Positions 1 to 9,030 of a DNA stretch of 64,000 bases are shown in pieces. The position numbers and the translations under genes are program-made. The stretch covers positions 248,001 to 312,000 of the forward strand of contig CP129491.1 in NCBI GenBank assembly GCA_030584105.1. Reading direction: 5' to 3'. The stretch is from UTCHB3 sp002050155 (GTDB taxonomy: Bacteria > Bacteroidota > Ignavibacteria > Ignavibacteriales > Ignavibacteriaceae). The first letter of the stretch is position 1. The number at the start of each line of letters is the position of its first letter. The notes under the pieces are model-generated. The model was not told the origin of the DNA. It worked only from the letters and a program-made list of their open reading frames with translations, and made no database searches.

Positions 1-2
1 AC

Positions 3-146
3 ATTATGCCCTCGTACGCAAGCCAGCTTAATGTGAAAGAAAGATGGGCGGTGGTTACATACATAAGAGCGCTTCAAAAAGCGGGAAATGCTTCCAAAGA
101 AGAAGTTCAACAGTACAGAAAGGAGAATGCCGCAAATGTCAAATGA
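3..146 (+). CDS. actE: C-terminal end of a cytochrome c, probably ActE of alternative complex III (partial)
   Basis: The window opens inside this gene. The 47 visible codons read IMPSYASQLNVKERWAVVTY and onward, which is the C-terminal helix typical of a class I cytochrome c domain: a Met-Pro axial-ligand loop followed by an ERW-(A/V)-V-x-Y-I-R-x-L-Q helix. The haem-binding CxxCH lies upstream of the window. The stop at 144-146 overlaps the start of actF by 11 bases, so the two are translationally linked. In the alternative complex III family the subunit before ActF is the monohaem cytochrome ActE, which passes electrons on to the oxidase. That identity is inferred from position. Confidence 0.75.
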   Translation: MMPSYASQLNVKERWAVVTYIRALQKAGNASKEEVQQYRKENAANVK

Positions 147-1326
147 TAATTTGCAATACGAAAAGAAATTTCTGCCGGGTAAAGTGCTTAACATTGGTAT
201 GGCGCTGCTTGCAATCGGGTTGATTGTTGGCGCGCTTGCTTTCGTACTTGATCCTGTTCGTGCCGGGTTCTCTTACCTGCTCGGGTTTTTCTTCGTCCTT
301 ACTATTGGCGTAGGGGCACTTTTTATTATTGCACTTGAATATGTAGCCGGTGCTGACTGGAGCACCCCAATGCGAAGAGTTCCCGAGTTTTTAGGTTCTT
401 CAGTTCCTTTCTTTCTGCTTCTGGCGGTGCCGCTTTTCTTCCTGATGAACGATCTGTATCACTGGACTCACACAGCAGCAGTTGAAAGCGACCCCATTCT
501 TAAAGGAAAAGAGCCTTACCTGAACATCTCGTTCTTTATTATAAGAGTGGTGGTTATTTTCGTTTTATGGTCTGCGTACTATTTCTTTGTTGTAAGGAAC
601 TCACGGAAGCAGGATGAAACGCGCGACCAAAAGCTCACCAAAAAGAACATTGTTCTCTCGGCTGTTTTCATCCCAATTTTTGCAATTACCCTCACTTTGG
701 CAGGAATTGACTGGATGATGAGCCTTGATGCGCACTGGTTTTCAACCATCTATGGTGTGTATGTTTTTTCAGGCGCACTTCTCGCGGGTTTGGCGGCAAC
801 AACTCTTGCCGTTGTAATGCTTAAAGAGAGGGGCTACCTTCACCCGAGGATGCACAACGATTCGCTTGCCAGCCTTGGCGGTTTGCTTTTTGCGTTCATT
901 AACTTCTGGGCATACATTGCTTTCTCACAGTTCCTGCTTATTTGGTACGCAAATCTTCCTGAAGAAACAGTATGGTTTATCAGAAGGTGGGAAGGTGCAT
1001 GGTCAATTATAACATTAGTGTTAATTGTGGTTCACTTTTTGGTGCCCTACACAATGTTAGTTTCCGCACCTTCGAAGAAAAACCCGAAACGGCTTAAATT
1101 TGCCGCCGTTTGGATTCTGTTCGCACACCTTATAGATCTTTACTGGTTAATAATGCCTGAGTATCACGGAGAGAAAAGCGGGTTTATCTATGTACTGACC
1201 GAGTTCGGCTTCCCGATTGCAATGATCGGCGGGCTTGTCGTTCTCTTCTATTTTAACTTTAACAAGCATAACGCAGTTCCCGTTGGTGATCCAAAACTTG
1301 AACGCGGGCTGATGAACAGGCCATAG
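136..1326 (+). CDS. actF: Alternative complex III (quinol:cytochrome c oxidoreductase) membrane subunit ActF
   Basis: This is a roughly 396-residue polytopic membrane protein with about ten hydrophobic segments, matching the NrfD/PsrC-like ActF subunit, which sits in the inner membrane and takes part in menaquinol oxidation. I chose the ATG at 136 because AGGAG at 121-125 lies 10 bases upstream. The frame is open further upstream (88, 127), but those starts have no properly spaced ribosome binding site. It overlaps the actE end and is followed after 14 bases by a cytochrome c gene, so it belongs to the act-cox operon. There are no cofactor-binding cysteines, as expected for this subunit. Confidence 0.85.
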   Translation: MSNDNLQYEKKFLPGKVLNIGMALLAIGLIVGALAFVLDPVRAGFSYLLGFFFVLTIGVGALFIIALEYVAGADWSTPMRRVPEFLGSSVPFFLLLAVPLFFLMNDLYHWTHTAAVESDPILKGKEPYLNISFFIIRVVVIFVLWSAYYFFVVRNSRKQDETRDQKLTKKNIVLSAVFIPIFAITLTLAGIDWMMSLDAHWFSTIYGVYVFSGALLAGLAATTLAVVMLKERGYLHPRMHNDSLASLGGLLFAFINFWAYIAFSQFLLIWYANLPEETVWFIRRWEGAWSIITLVLIVVHFLVPYTMLVSAPSKKNPKRLKFAAVWILFAHLIDLYWLIMPEYHGEKSGFIYVLTEFGFPIAMIGGLVVLFYFNFNKHNAVPVGDPKLERGLMNRP

Positions 1327-1340
1327 GAGGAAAGCTAAGA

Positions 1341-2258
1341 ATGAGTGAAAAAAAGATGAGAAAATGTGATAACTACGCATTCACGCTGTTGGCGTCGTCA
1401 TACCCGTACTTGCTTATAGTTCTGGTGGGAATTGGCGCTTATTATGCCTTTAATATGGGTAAGATTTATCAAAACAGCCTGCCGGCAAGGCTTTTTGATT
1501 CCTCTTATATTGTTAAAGACTACCCCATAGCCGAGCCAAAAGTTGTGAAAGCAGTTGATGAAGCCATGCTTAAGAACCCAACCCCCCAGCTTATTGCGTT
1601 GGGCAAAGAGAAGTTTAACACTCTTTGCGCCGCATGTCACGGGGCGGATGGTAAAGGTGACGGCGCTGCAGGCGCGGCGATGAACCCGAAACCGAGAAAC
1701 TTCCACTCTAACGAGGGGTGGACTAATGGTCCCGACTTTCTTAACATGTGGAAAACCCTGCAGGAGGGGATTCCCTCGAAAGGAATGGCGGCTTACGGAG
1801 TGCTTCCGGCTGAGGAAAGAGTGGCAATGATTCAGTATATCAGAACCACTTTTATGCAGAATGCCGAAAAATTGACCGATGCCGATATTAAAAAACTTGA
1901 TGATCAGTATCAAATTACAAAAGGCAATTCACAGCCCGGCACTATTCCTGTTTCAGGGGCTATTGCAAGAATAACTAAAGAAAATGACGAAAACGCTAAA
2001 AAACTGGCGTCTGCGATTTCCGCATTGGAAAAAAATGTAAAAAACGACGAAGGAGCGAACTTATTTTATCACTCAGTTGTTGATTATAAAACAGCCCTCT
2101 CTTTCCTCGTTGAAAATCAAAGTTGGAAAGACGGAAAAGACGCCTTTGTAAAGATGGTTAACAAGAATATTGATGTGAACGGTTTCAAGTATAAACTGCT
2201 CACTATGGATGATAACGATTTGGAGAAGATGTTCAGCTGGCTGAAAGCCTTGTTATAG
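1341..2258 (+). CDS. Membrane-anchored monohaem cytochrome c
   Basis: This 305-residue protein has one N-terminal membrane segment (about residues 20-39). A class I cytochrome c domain follows, with haem motif CAACH at 96-100 and a likely axial Met in GMAAYG. The domain faces the periplasm. After it comes a roughly 120-residue charged, helical C-terminal region of unknown role. AGGAGG at 1326-1331 gives a clear start. It lies between actF and SCO1, so it probably carries electrons from alternative complex III to the oxidase. The oxidase subunit II here has no cytochrome domain of its own, so a separate carrier is needed. Whether it is an extra complex III subunit or a free shuttle cannot be decided from sequence. 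Confidence 0.8.
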   Translation: MSEKKMRKCDNYAFTLLASSYPYLLIVLVGIGAYYAFNMGKIYQNSLPARLFDSSYIVKDYPIAEPKVVKAVDEAMLKNPTPQLIALGKEKFNTLCAACHGADGKGDGAAGAAMNPKPRNFHSNEGWTNGPDFLNMWKTLQEGIPSKGMAAYGVLPAEERVAMIQYIRTTFMQNAEKLTDADIKKLDDQYQITKGNSQPGTIPVSGAIARITKENDENAKKLASAISALEKNVKNDEGANLFYHSVVDYKTALSFLVENQSWKDGKDAFVKMVNKNIDVNGFKYKLLTMDDNDLEKMFSWLKALL

Positions 2259-2273
2259 TTTAATATCTAAAAA

Positions 2274-3053
2274 ATGTATGCACTAAAAGTTTTATTCTTT
2301 TTTCTTTTTTTACCCGCTTTTTTATTCCCGGCGGATAAAAAAAATTCAATACCGGGGTTAGACGACAGCAAATTGGGAACTACTTTACCGCTCGAAATGG
2401 TTTTTACCAATGAGAACGGGAAAAGGGTTTCGTTAAAGTCGTTAATTGATAAACCGACAATTCTGATGTTCGTTTACTACAAGTGCCCCTCGTTATGTTC
2501 ACCTATGATGACCGATGTGGCGGCGCAAATACGAAGGGTTGACCTTAACCCGGGTAAAGATTATCAGGTTATCAGTATTTCAATAGATCACCATGAAACC
2601 CCTGCTGATGCAATTGAAAAGAAAAACGGGATATTATCATCAGGTGCTGCAGGCTTACCGCCCGATTCGTGGCATTTTCTTACAGGTGATTCTCTTTCTG
2701 TTAAAAAGATCACAGATCTCGCCGGAATTTCTTTCAAACGGGTGGGCGACCAGATAGCCCACCCGGGTGTTTTAGTTACTCTGACGAAAGATGGTATGAT
2801 CTCCCGCTATATTATTGGTCCTAAATACCTGCCTTTCGACATCAAAATGTCCGTATATGAGGCTATGGATGGAAAGACCGCCCCTACCATTGCAAAGGTG
2901 CTGCAATTCTGCTTTAATTACGACAACGAAAGCGGCAGTTATGTCATGGATTTTACCCGTATTTTTGGCATTCTTACTTTGCTTGCTGCAGCTGTTTTAA
3001 TGATTGTGTTACTAAGAAAACCCAAAAAAAAGAATCTAAAAGAAGGTGCATAA
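2274..3053 (+). CDS. SCO1/SenC family copper chaperone for cytochrome oxidase CuA assembly
   Basis: This 259-residue protein has a thioredoxin-like fold signature. It carries an N-terminal signal or anchor (residues 3-20), the copper-binding Cys pair C71-P-S-L-C75 and the partner His at about 163 in AHPGVL. It also has a second hydrophobic segment near the C-terminus (about 232-248) followed by a Lys-rich tail. SCO proteins deliver copper to, or reduce, the CuA site of oxidase subunit II in the periplasm. Its place directly before subunit I fits this role. The C-terminal transmembrane segment is not present in classical SCO1. Confidence 0.9.
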   Translation: MYALKVLFFFLFLPAFLFPADKKNSIPGLDDSKLGTTLPLEMVFTNENGKRVSLKSLIDKPTILMFVYYKCPSLCSPMMTDVAAQIRRVDLNPGKDYQVISISIDHHETPADAIEKKNGILSSGAAGLPPDSWHFLTGDSLSVKKITDLAGISFKRVGDQIAHPGVLVTLTKDGMISRYIIGPKYLPFDIKMSVYEAMDGKTAPTIAKVLQFCFNYDNESGSYVMDFTRIFGILTLLAAAVLMIVLLRKPKKKNLKEGA

Positions 3054-3054
3054 T

Positions 3055-4707
3055 ATGTCATCAACTACAAGTGATGTTAATGTAAGTTACCTCGACTATA
3101 AAGGGAAGCACTCGGGGCTTCTCGGTTGGATAACTTCAGTGGATCACAAGCGGATAGCCATTTTATATCTGGTATCTATGCTCGTGTTCTTTTCGGTTGG
3201 GGTCACCTTTGGATTTCTGATGAGGCTTGAACTTATAGCCCCCGGAAAAACCATAATGGAACCACAAACCTACAACGCAATTTTCACCCTGCACGGTTTA
3301 ATAATGATCTTTCTGTTCATTATTCCCGGTTTGCCCGCCGTGTTTGGTAATTTCTTTTTGCCTATTATGGTTGGCGCACCCGATGTGGCTTTCCCGCGGC
3401 TGAACCTGTTTTCATGGTATTTGTTCATAATTGGCGGGCTGTTGGCTATTGCCTCTATCTTTATGCCCGGCGGTGCACCCGATACGGGATGGACTTTCTA
3501 CATACCTTATTCAATCAGAACGACCACTAATGTTATTCCGGCGCTTTTCGGAGCCGTGCTTCTCGGGTTTTCTTCAATTTTAACGGGAATCAATTTCGTG
3601 GTTACCGTTCACCGCCTCCGTGCAAAAGGGATGACTTTCTGGAAGATGCCGCTTTTTGTATGGTCAACTTATGCAACTGCATGGATTCAGGTGCTTGTAA
3701 CCCCGATCATCGGAATAACCCTTTTAATGGTAATTGTAGAGAGAACCCTCGGTGTCGGCATGTTCGACCCCGCTCTTGGCGGCGACCCGGTTTTGTTTCA
3801 GCACTTGTTCTGGATATATTCTCACCCTGCAGTTTATATTATGATTATTCCGGCGATGGGTGTAATTTCAGAGGTAATTCCTGTGTTTGCACAGAGGACG
3901 ATTTTCGGTTACAAGTTTGTTGCAGGTTCCAGCATAGCGATCGCATTTTTGGGTTCGCTTGTATGGGCACACCACATGTTCACTGCCGGTATGAGCAACA
4001 CTGCTATGATCATCTTTTCGGCGCTTACATTCATGGTATCGATACCCTCAGCGATAAAAGTTTTCAACTGGGTGGCAACGCTTTACAAAGGCTCCATCCG
4101 CACCGAGCCGCCGCTTCTTTTTGCGCTCGGTTTCATTTTCTTGTTTGCAATCGGCGGTTTTACGGGTTTAATTCCCGGGGCGCTTTCTGTTAACTTAAAC
4201 ATACACGATACTTCCTTCATCGTGGGGCACTTCCACTATGTAATGTTTGGCGGAACGGGTTTCGGTATCTTCGCCGCAATGCACTACTGGTGGCCCAAGA
4301 TGTTCGGCAGAATGTATAACAGAACTGCCGCCAAAACCGGCTTCTGGGTGCTTTTTACGGGCTTTAACCTGCTATACTTCCCGATGTTTATCATGGGTTG
4401 GCTGGGCATGCCAAGAAGATACTACGACTATCTCCCCGAATTTCACATCTATCACCTCATTTCAACTGTTGGCTCATGGATTCTTATCACAGGGCTGACC
4501 ATTCTTTTCACTAACCTGATTCACGCCCTTAGAAAAGGGGAAAAGGTTACCGAAAGAAACTACTGGAATGGTGAAACGCTCGAGTGGATTACACCGACAC
4601 CACCCTATGTTTTCAACTTTGACAAGGAACCCGTTGTTGAAGCGGGCCCCTACGAATATAAAAGAAATGATGTTTTGGAACCCGCTTTAGAGGAGGAAAA
4701 AGCTTGA
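3055..4707 (+). CDS. coxA: Cytochrome c oxidase subunit I, A2-type haem-copper oxidase
   Basis: This 550-residue, twelve-helix core subunit reduces O2 and pumps protons. Visible ligands are H80 and H394 (low-spin haem a), H392 (haem a3), and H257, H306 and H307 for CuB with the cross-linking Tyr 261. The helix VI motif is YSHPAVY: the D-channel Glu of HPEVY is replaced and Tyr-Ser precede the His. This is the mark of the A2 class described for Rhodothermus marinus caa3. The start is the ATG at 3055, one base after the SCO1 stop, with AGAAGG at 3041-3046. An earlier in-frame GTG at 3046 overlaps that Shine-Dalgarno and is less likely. Confidence 0.95.
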   Translation: MSSTTSDVNVSYLDYKGKHSGLLGWITSVDHKRIAILYLVSMLVFFSVGVTFGFLMRLELIAPGKTIMEPQTYNAIFTLHGLIMIFLFIIPGLPAVFGNFFLPIMVGAPDVAFPRLNLFSWYLFIIGGLLAIASIFMPGGAPDTGWTFYIPYSIRTTTNVIPALFGAVLLGFSSILTGINFVVTVHRLRAKGMTFWKMPLFVWSTYATAWIQVLVTPIIGITLLMVIVERTLGVGMFDPALGGDPVLFQHLFWIYSHPAVYIMIIPAMGVISEVIPVFAQRTIFGYKFVAGSSIAIAFLGSLVWAHHMFTAGMSNTAMIIFSALTFMVSIPSAIKVFNWVATLYKGSIRTEPPLLFALGFIFLFAIGGFTGLIPGALSVNLNIHDTSFIVGHFHYVMFGGTGFGIFAAMHYWWPKMFGRMYNRTAAKTGFWVLFTGFNLLYFPMFIMGWLGMPRRYYDYLPEFHIYHLISTVGSWILITGLTILFTNLIHALRKGEKVTERNYWNGETLEWITPTPPYVFNFDKEPVVEAGPYEYKRNDVLEPALEEEKA

Positions 4708-5333
4708 GTAACTCGACTTCTGCCGAGGGAACCATGGAACACGCTCACCGCGACGACGCCGGCTCCCGTTTAGGCATGTGGCTGTTTTTGTTCACGGAAC
4801 TGCTCCTGTTCAGCGGGCTGTTTCTGACTTATGCAGTTTATAAATTTACCTATCCCGACGAGTTTCACGCTGCGGCGAAAGAGTTAAACACACTTTTCGG
4901 CGCACTGAACACCATCATCCTGCTTACCAGCAGCCTGACAATCGCCCTTTCAATTGTTGCTATTTCAAGAGGGCAGAAATATCTTTCGATCTTTTTTCAA
5001 CTGATGACAATCGCCATGGCTCTCGGGTTCATGGTCAATAAATATTTCGAGTGGTCGGCGAAAATTGGGCACGGCATTTACCCCGGAAGTGAGACACTTC
5101 AGGATAAGGGGCACGGTCAGACGCTCTTTTTCGGGCTTTACTATACGATGACGGGCCTGCACGGTATCCATGTGATCGTCGGAATGGTGCTCATCGCACT
5201 GATGACTTTTTGGACATGGAAAGAGAAGATCAACGCAGATACTTTCGTCAGGCTTGAATCTGCAGGTTTATACTGGCACTTGGTGGATATCATCTGGATA
5301 TTCCTTTTCCCATTATTCTATTTAATTTCGTGA
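4704..5333 (+). CDS. coxC: Cytochrome c oxidase subunit III
   Basis: This 209-residue, five-helix membrane protein has the family features RLGMWLFLFTE at its beginning and FGLYYTMTGLHGIHVIVGM and WHLVDIIWIFLFPLFY near the end. The likely start is TTG at 4704, overlapping the subunit I stop as TTGA, because AGGAGG at 4691-4696 is spaced for it. The next ATG (4734) would need another ribosome binding site. Subunit III stabilises the oxidase core and its proton uptake. It follows subunit I directly in the operon. Confidence 0.93.
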   Translation: MSNSTSAEGTMEHAHRDDAGSRLGMWLFLFTELLLFSGLFLTYAVYKFTYPDEFHAAAKELNTLFGALNTIILLTSSLTIALSIVAISRGQKYLSIFFQLMTIAMALGFMVNKYFEWSAKIGHGIYPGSETLQDKGHGQTLFFGLYYTMTGLHGIHVIVGMVLIALMTFWTWKEKINADTFVRLESAGLYWHLVDIIWIFLFPLFYLIS

Positions 5334-5341
5334 GGTTTTAG

Positions 5342-5650
5342 ATGACTGAAGAGAATACTCAGGTAGAAAAAAGCCATGCACACGGTTACGGTCACTATAT
5401 AATAATATGGTTTGCGCTTTTGATCCTCACCGGATTAACGGTTGCAGTTGCGGGCTTAAATTTTGGCAACCTCACGATCATAACAGCTTTGGCGATCGCG
5501 GGGCTTAAATCTTTCTTCGTATTAAAAGTGTTCATGCACTTGGAGAACGAAGGGAAGCTTTTCACATTGTTTGTTTATATATCGATCATGTTTCTGGTAA
5601 TAACGCTTGCGTTGTTGTTCGCAGATTATAGTTTTTTGCAAGGACGATAA
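5342..5650 (+). CDS. coxD: Cytochrome c oxidase subunit IV (prokaryotic type)
   Basis: This 102-residue protein has a His-rich N-terminus (KSHAHGYGHY) and three hydrophobic helices, including the family motif KSFFVLKVFMHLE. It matches small bacterial oxidase subunit IV proteins, which assist assembly of the core complex. It lies eight bases after subunit III and three bases before subunit II. Length and topology are normal for the family. Confidence 0.85.
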   Translation: MTEENTQVEKSHAHGYGHYIIIWFALLILTGLTVAVAGLNFGNLTIITALAIAGLKSFFVLKVFMHLENEGKLFTLFVYISIMFLVITLALLFADYSFLQGR

Positions 5651-5653
5651 GAA

Positions 5654-6268
5654 ATGTTTAATGAATCTAATTACATCGACAGTGTAAATAATGCCATGAC
5701 ATTTATCGTTGCCATATCTACTATACTTTTGGTTGGTATAACGATAACAATGTTGTACTTTGTTTACAAATACAATGCTAAACGCCACAAAAAGGCGGTT
5801 AATATTGAAGGAAATATGACGCTGGAAGTGGTGTGGACGATAATTCCGATAATGCTTGTGGGCGGCATGTTTTGGTACGGATACCTTGGCTACAACACTT
5901 TAGTAACTCCTGTGGATAACGCCACAAAAATTAAGGTCATCGGTCAGATGTGGCGCTGGCACTTCGAGTATGAAAACGGCGTTAAGGCTGATACACTCTA
6001 CCTGCCGGCAGCGCAACCTATTCAGTTTGAAGTTTCTGCTCTGGATGTAAGCCACAGTTTTTACATCCCGCATTTTCGCTTTAAGCAGGATGCACTTCCC
6101 AACAGAAACCGTATCCTGTGGTTCCAAACTGATGAGAAAGGAACCTGGGATATCGCCTGCGCCGAGTATTGCGGGCTGAACCACTGGAATATGTACACTA
6201 AAGTGCATGTGGTGGATAAACCGGAGTTTGATAAGTGGCTTGCAAAACAGGCTGCGGGAACTAAATGA
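5654..6268 (+). CDS. coxB: Cytochrome c oxidase subunit II with CuA site, no fused cytochrome c
   Basis: This 204-residue protein has two N-terminal helices (about 15-38 and 58-80) and a periplasmic cupredoxin domain. All CuA ligands are present: H134 in DVSHSFY, then C169, E171, C173, H177 and M180 in CAEYCGLNHWNM. It accepts electrons from cytochrome c and passes them to haem a. It ends soon after the cupredoxin domain, so this is an aa3-type rather than a caa3-type subunit. The gene order is unusual because subunit II comes last, after I, III and IV. Its stop overlaps ctaB as ATGA. Confidence 0.93.
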   Translation: MFNESNYIDSVNNAMTFIVAISTILLVGITITMLYFVYKYNAKRHKKAVNIEGNMTLEVVWTIIPIMLVGGMFWYGYLGYNTLVTPVDNATKIKVIGQMWRWHFEYENGVKADTLYLPAAQPIQFEVSALDVSHSFYIPHFRFKQDALPNRNRILWFQTDEKGTWDIACAEYCGLNHWNMYTKVHVVDKPEFDKWLAKQAAGTK

Positions 6269-7128
6269 AAACTCTGCTCGACTTAGTTAAAATCCGCATT
6301 ACTGCGCTGGCAACCATTACTACAAGTTTTGGTTACATCATGTACAGCGGTGCGCTTGAGTGGGGAGTGATACCCCCCTCGCTTGGTATCTTTTTGGTTG
6401 CGTGCAGTTCCGCCGCTATCAATCAGTATCAGGACAGCGACATCGACGGGATGATGAAGCGCACGCGTAACCGCCCGATCCCTTCGGGGAAGCTGACCAA
6501 AGCGCAGGTTCTTCTGATAGCTGCGTTTTTGGCAGTTGCCGGTTCGGCGATACTGCTGATTTTTAACAGTTGGTTGGAGATGTCACTTGCCTTACTTGCG
6601 ATGGTGTGGTATAATGTAATTTACACACCGATGAAAAGAAGAAATCCTTTTGCGGTGGTGCCCGGTTCAATTATCGGCTCGATCCCGCCGGTTGTCGGCT
6701 GGATAGCAGCCGGTGGTGATCTCTTCGCACCGGAAAGTATTTTCCTTGCGTTTTTCTTCTTTATATGGCAAATTCCACATTTTTGGTTGTTATTACTCTT
6801 TTTGGACAAAGACTACACCCGCACGGGAATCCCTACTATTAAGACGCGTTTTAACGAAGTGCAGCTTGCCCGTATCACTTTTGCGTGGATCTTTGCCACT
6901 GCAATTTCGGGGCTTTTATTCCCGGTTTTTCACTTAGTAAACGGTTGGGCGGCGGTTATTGTAATAGTTGCCTCAGTTGGTGCTTTGGTGTTTTATTCGG
7001 TTCGGCTGCTTCGTTACGATACGCGCCACCTCGCTTTCAAAAAAGCTTTTATGGGGATTAATTTCTTTGTTCTTTTCCTGGTTATTGTTATTTCAATCGA
7101 TAAATTGATGCCGAAAGGATTGTTTTAA
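6265..7128 (+). CDS. ctaB: Protohaem IX farnesyltransferase (haem O synthase)
   Basis: This 287-residue UbiA-family polytopic enzyme adds a farnesyl group to haem B to make haem O, the precursor of haem A for the oxidase. The prenyl-diphosphate/Mg motif NQYQDSDID is at residues 53-61, followed by KRTRNRPIPSG. Length and topology are standard. It overlaps coxB by four bases (ATGA) and is followed two bases later by a membrane cytochrome gene. No haem A synthase (ctaA) is visible in this window. Confidence 0.93.
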   Translation: MKTLLDLVKIRITALATITTSFGYIMYSGALEWGVIPPSLGIFLVACSSAAINQYQDSDIDGMMKRTRNRPIPSGKLTKAQVLLIAAFLAVAGSAILLIFNSWLEMSLALLAMVWYNVIYTPMKRRNPFAVVPGSIIGSIPPVVGWIAAGGDLFAPESIFLAFFFFIWQIPHFWLLLLFLDKDYTRTGIPTIKTRFNEVQLARITFAWIFATAISGLLFPVFHLVNGWAAVIVIVASVGALVFYSVRLLRYDTRHLAFKKAFMGINFFVLFLVIVISIDKLMPKGLF

Positions 7129-7129
7129 T

Positions 7130-8440
7130 ATGGAGTTTTTAGACAAATTAGTGTTACCACAATCGGCAGGGCACATTCAGCTCCTTCACTACATGATGTC
7201 GTTGGTGCTTTTTGTTTATCTTCCGTTTGTTTCGTTGCTGCTTTGCGGGCTGGCGCTTTCGTTGTGCGCAAAAAGGAAAGCAAAGAAGACTCAGGATACT
7301 GTGATGATGCGCTATTCTATCGATATTATAGAAACGGCTGCGTTCAATAAAGTGGTTGGGTTTGTTCTGTTGATTATTTCACCCTTTGTGCTTACATTTA
7401 TTGCCGTTCAGTTGTTGCACGGTATAGCTACCGCAGCGGTTTCGTTCATTTTCTTCGGCGCCATTGTTGGTGTGCCGGGTGTTTTCTTAGCGTTTGCCTA
7501 CAGATATTCGTATGAAATTGAAAGGGTGATGGAGAAATTTGAACCCAGCCCTGATGCTGACCACTATTATAAAAGCGCGCTTTCGCTGAACAACTATTCC
7601 GGTCCGTGGGCGTTAATCCTGATGTTGTTTTCGGTATATTTTGTTTTTGCGGGCGTTGTGCAGGGTATTTATGCACCAGAGGCGCATTTCAGCATTGTTA
7701 CCGAAGCGTTTATTATTAAGTTCCTCACACTTTTGGCGTTTGGGTTTTTGGTAACCGCTGCCGTTATGCTTTTCAAATATTTTTACTGGGATGGCGGACT
7801 TAAGGGTGAAAGTGATGAGTTTATGGAACGCTCCCGTAAAGAGTTTTCGAAACTGGCGATGTTTTCAGGGTATGCGCTTCCGGTTTTGGTTCTGCTGCAC
7901 ATCGTTCACCTCCCCTCAACGGTAGTTACTGCACAGACACTTCTTTTTGCTGTGCTTGCTGTGCTTATGCTTTTCGGGCTTTTCCACGCCATTTATAATG
8001 TAACGAAAAAGAACAACGGCGCCGCAATGAGCTGGGGGCTGCTTTTTGTGATTTTTACCGCCATGGCGTTGATTATGGGCGACCAAAGCGCGTTGGAGCA
8101 AAGCACGAAAATGAACTCGATGCAAATGGCTGCCGATTTTGACTCGATGATGGTGAAAACTGCCGCTGCAGTTGCTCCCCCGGCAGGTGAAGAAATCAGC
8201 GGTGAAAATATTTTTAATACGAAATGCTCTGCCTGCCACAAATGGGATGTGAAGTTGGTGGGACCCCCTTACAAAGAGACACTGCCGAAGTATGAAGGGA
8301 AAATGGATGAGCTGATTAGCTTTATCACACATCCGACTAAGAAGAACCCCGACTATCCCGCTATGCCCGAGCAAGGGCTGAAACCTAAAGAGGTTGAGGC
8401 TATTGCCAAGTATATTATGGCTACTTATAAAACTAAGTAG
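7130..8440 (+). CDS. Polytopic membrane protein with C-terminal cytochrome c domain
   Basis: This 436-residue protein has roughly eight hydrophobic segments in the first 320 residues and then a monohaem class I cytochrome c domain (CSACH at 366-370, likely axial Met in PAMPEQG). Several His lie in or next to the membrane segments (HIQLLH, LLHG, LLHIVHLPS). They could bind haem b, but this is a guess. It is the last gene of the act-cox operon, directly after ctaB and followed by a terminator, so it probably works with the oxidase. I do not recognise a named family for the membrane part. Confidence 0.7.
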   Translation: MEFLDKLVLPQSAGHIQLLHYMMSLVLFVYLPFVSLLLCGLALSLCAKRKAKKTQDTVMMRYSIDIIETAAFNKVVGFVLLIISPFVLTFIAVQLLHGIATAAVSFIFFGAIVGVPGVFLAFAYRYSYEIERVMEKFEPSPDADHYYKSALSLNNYSGPWALILMLFSVYFVFAGVVQGIYAPEAHFSIVTEAFIIKFLTLLAFGFLVTAAVMLFKYFYWDGGLKGESDEFMERSRKEFSKLAMFSGYALPVLVLLHIVHLPSTVVTAQTLLFAVLAVLMLFGLFHAIYNVTKKNNGAAMSWGLLFVIFTAMALIMGDQSALEQSTKMNSMQMAADFDSMMVKTAAAVAPPAGEEISGENIFNTKCSACHKWDVKLVGPPYKETLPKYEGKMDELISFITHPTKKNPDYPAMPEQGLKPKEVEAIAKYIMATYKTK

Positions 8441-8480
8441 AGGGTGTGAGGATTTTTTTCAAAGTATGTTTTATAAAAGA

Positions 8481-8515
8481 AAGAGGCGATCCCGAAAAGA
8501 TTGCCTCTTTTTTTT
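8481..8515 (+). terminator. Rho-independent terminator of the act-cox operon
   Basis: Arms AAGAGGCGATC (8481-8491) and GATTGCCTCTT (8499-8509) form an 11-bp stem with one G-T pair, a short loop and a run of T. It sits 40 bases after the last operon gene. Confidence 0.9.
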
Positions 8516-8523
8516 AGTTATTC

Positions 8524-8745
8524 GCGCAATCTTTTTGTGGGTGTGTGGATGGAGAATTCCTTTAGAGAATTTTATTATTAGCGCAGTCTCTTTGTAGGGT
8601 GCAGTGGATAAATTCCCCCTTTAGAGAGTTTTATTATTAGCGCAGTCTCTTTGTGGGGTGCAGTGGATAAATTCCCCCTTAGAGAGTTTTATTATTAGCG
8701 CAGTCTCTTTGTGGGGTGTAGTGGAAGAGGATAATTCCTTAAAAG
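8524..8745. repeat. Intergenic tandem repeat, four copies of a 57-59 bp unit
   Basis: Copies begin at 8524, 8581, 8640 and 8698 with the GCGCAGTCTC-like motif (the first copy is more diverged). The middle copies are nearly identical. The last is truncated and runs into the 3' end of the small gene on the minus strand. No gene is evident in the repeat. Its unit length is not a multiple of three. Confidence 0.9.
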
Positions 8746-8972
8746 ATATAATCTTCTTCTTCTGCGGGTGGAAATTCAAAATTTTGAGCGATGAAAAGCT
8801 TCGAGCAAACTTCACCCTTAAATTTTCCTGTTTTGCGACAATTCTTAAAGTTAGCTTCTGCATTTTTAGGGTCTAATGCTTCATCGGAGAGTGCATAGTC
8901 ATCCAATGAGGCACCACACTCTGTGCAGAAAACAATCTTGTCACGCTTATCGTTATCTTTTTTGTGATTCAT
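8739..8972 (-). CDS. Small Cys-rich hypothetical protein
   Basis: From the ATG at 8972 this frame gives 77 residues: a charged N-terminus (MNHKKDNDKRDK), a CTECG knuckle, then two further single Cys, and an acidic end. The paired Cys recall a small zinc ribbon, but the second pair is not a clean CxxC. No strong ribosome binding site is seen. A longer version from TTG at 9029 adds a hydrophobic stretch and is less likely. Function is unknown. It could be a spurious frame, although its composition looks protein-like. Confidence 0.4.
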   Translation of the reverse strand: MNHKKDNDKRDKIVFCTECGASLDDYALSDEALDPKNAEANFKNCRKTGKFKGEVCSKLFIAQNFEFPPAEEEDYIF

Positions 8973-9030
8973 CGTTTCATCAAAATTTATTAACACAAAG
9001 ATAACCATAACGGTGGTCAAAAGGTTCAAA

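Noticed and set aside
3660..4193. 177-codon frame inside coxA
   Set aside because: It is an out-of-frame shadow of a strongly conserved gene; composition is rich in Cys, His and Arg.
8524..8745. Possible CRISPR array
   Set aside because: The units are contiguous and similar over their whole length. There are no unique spacers and no cas genes.
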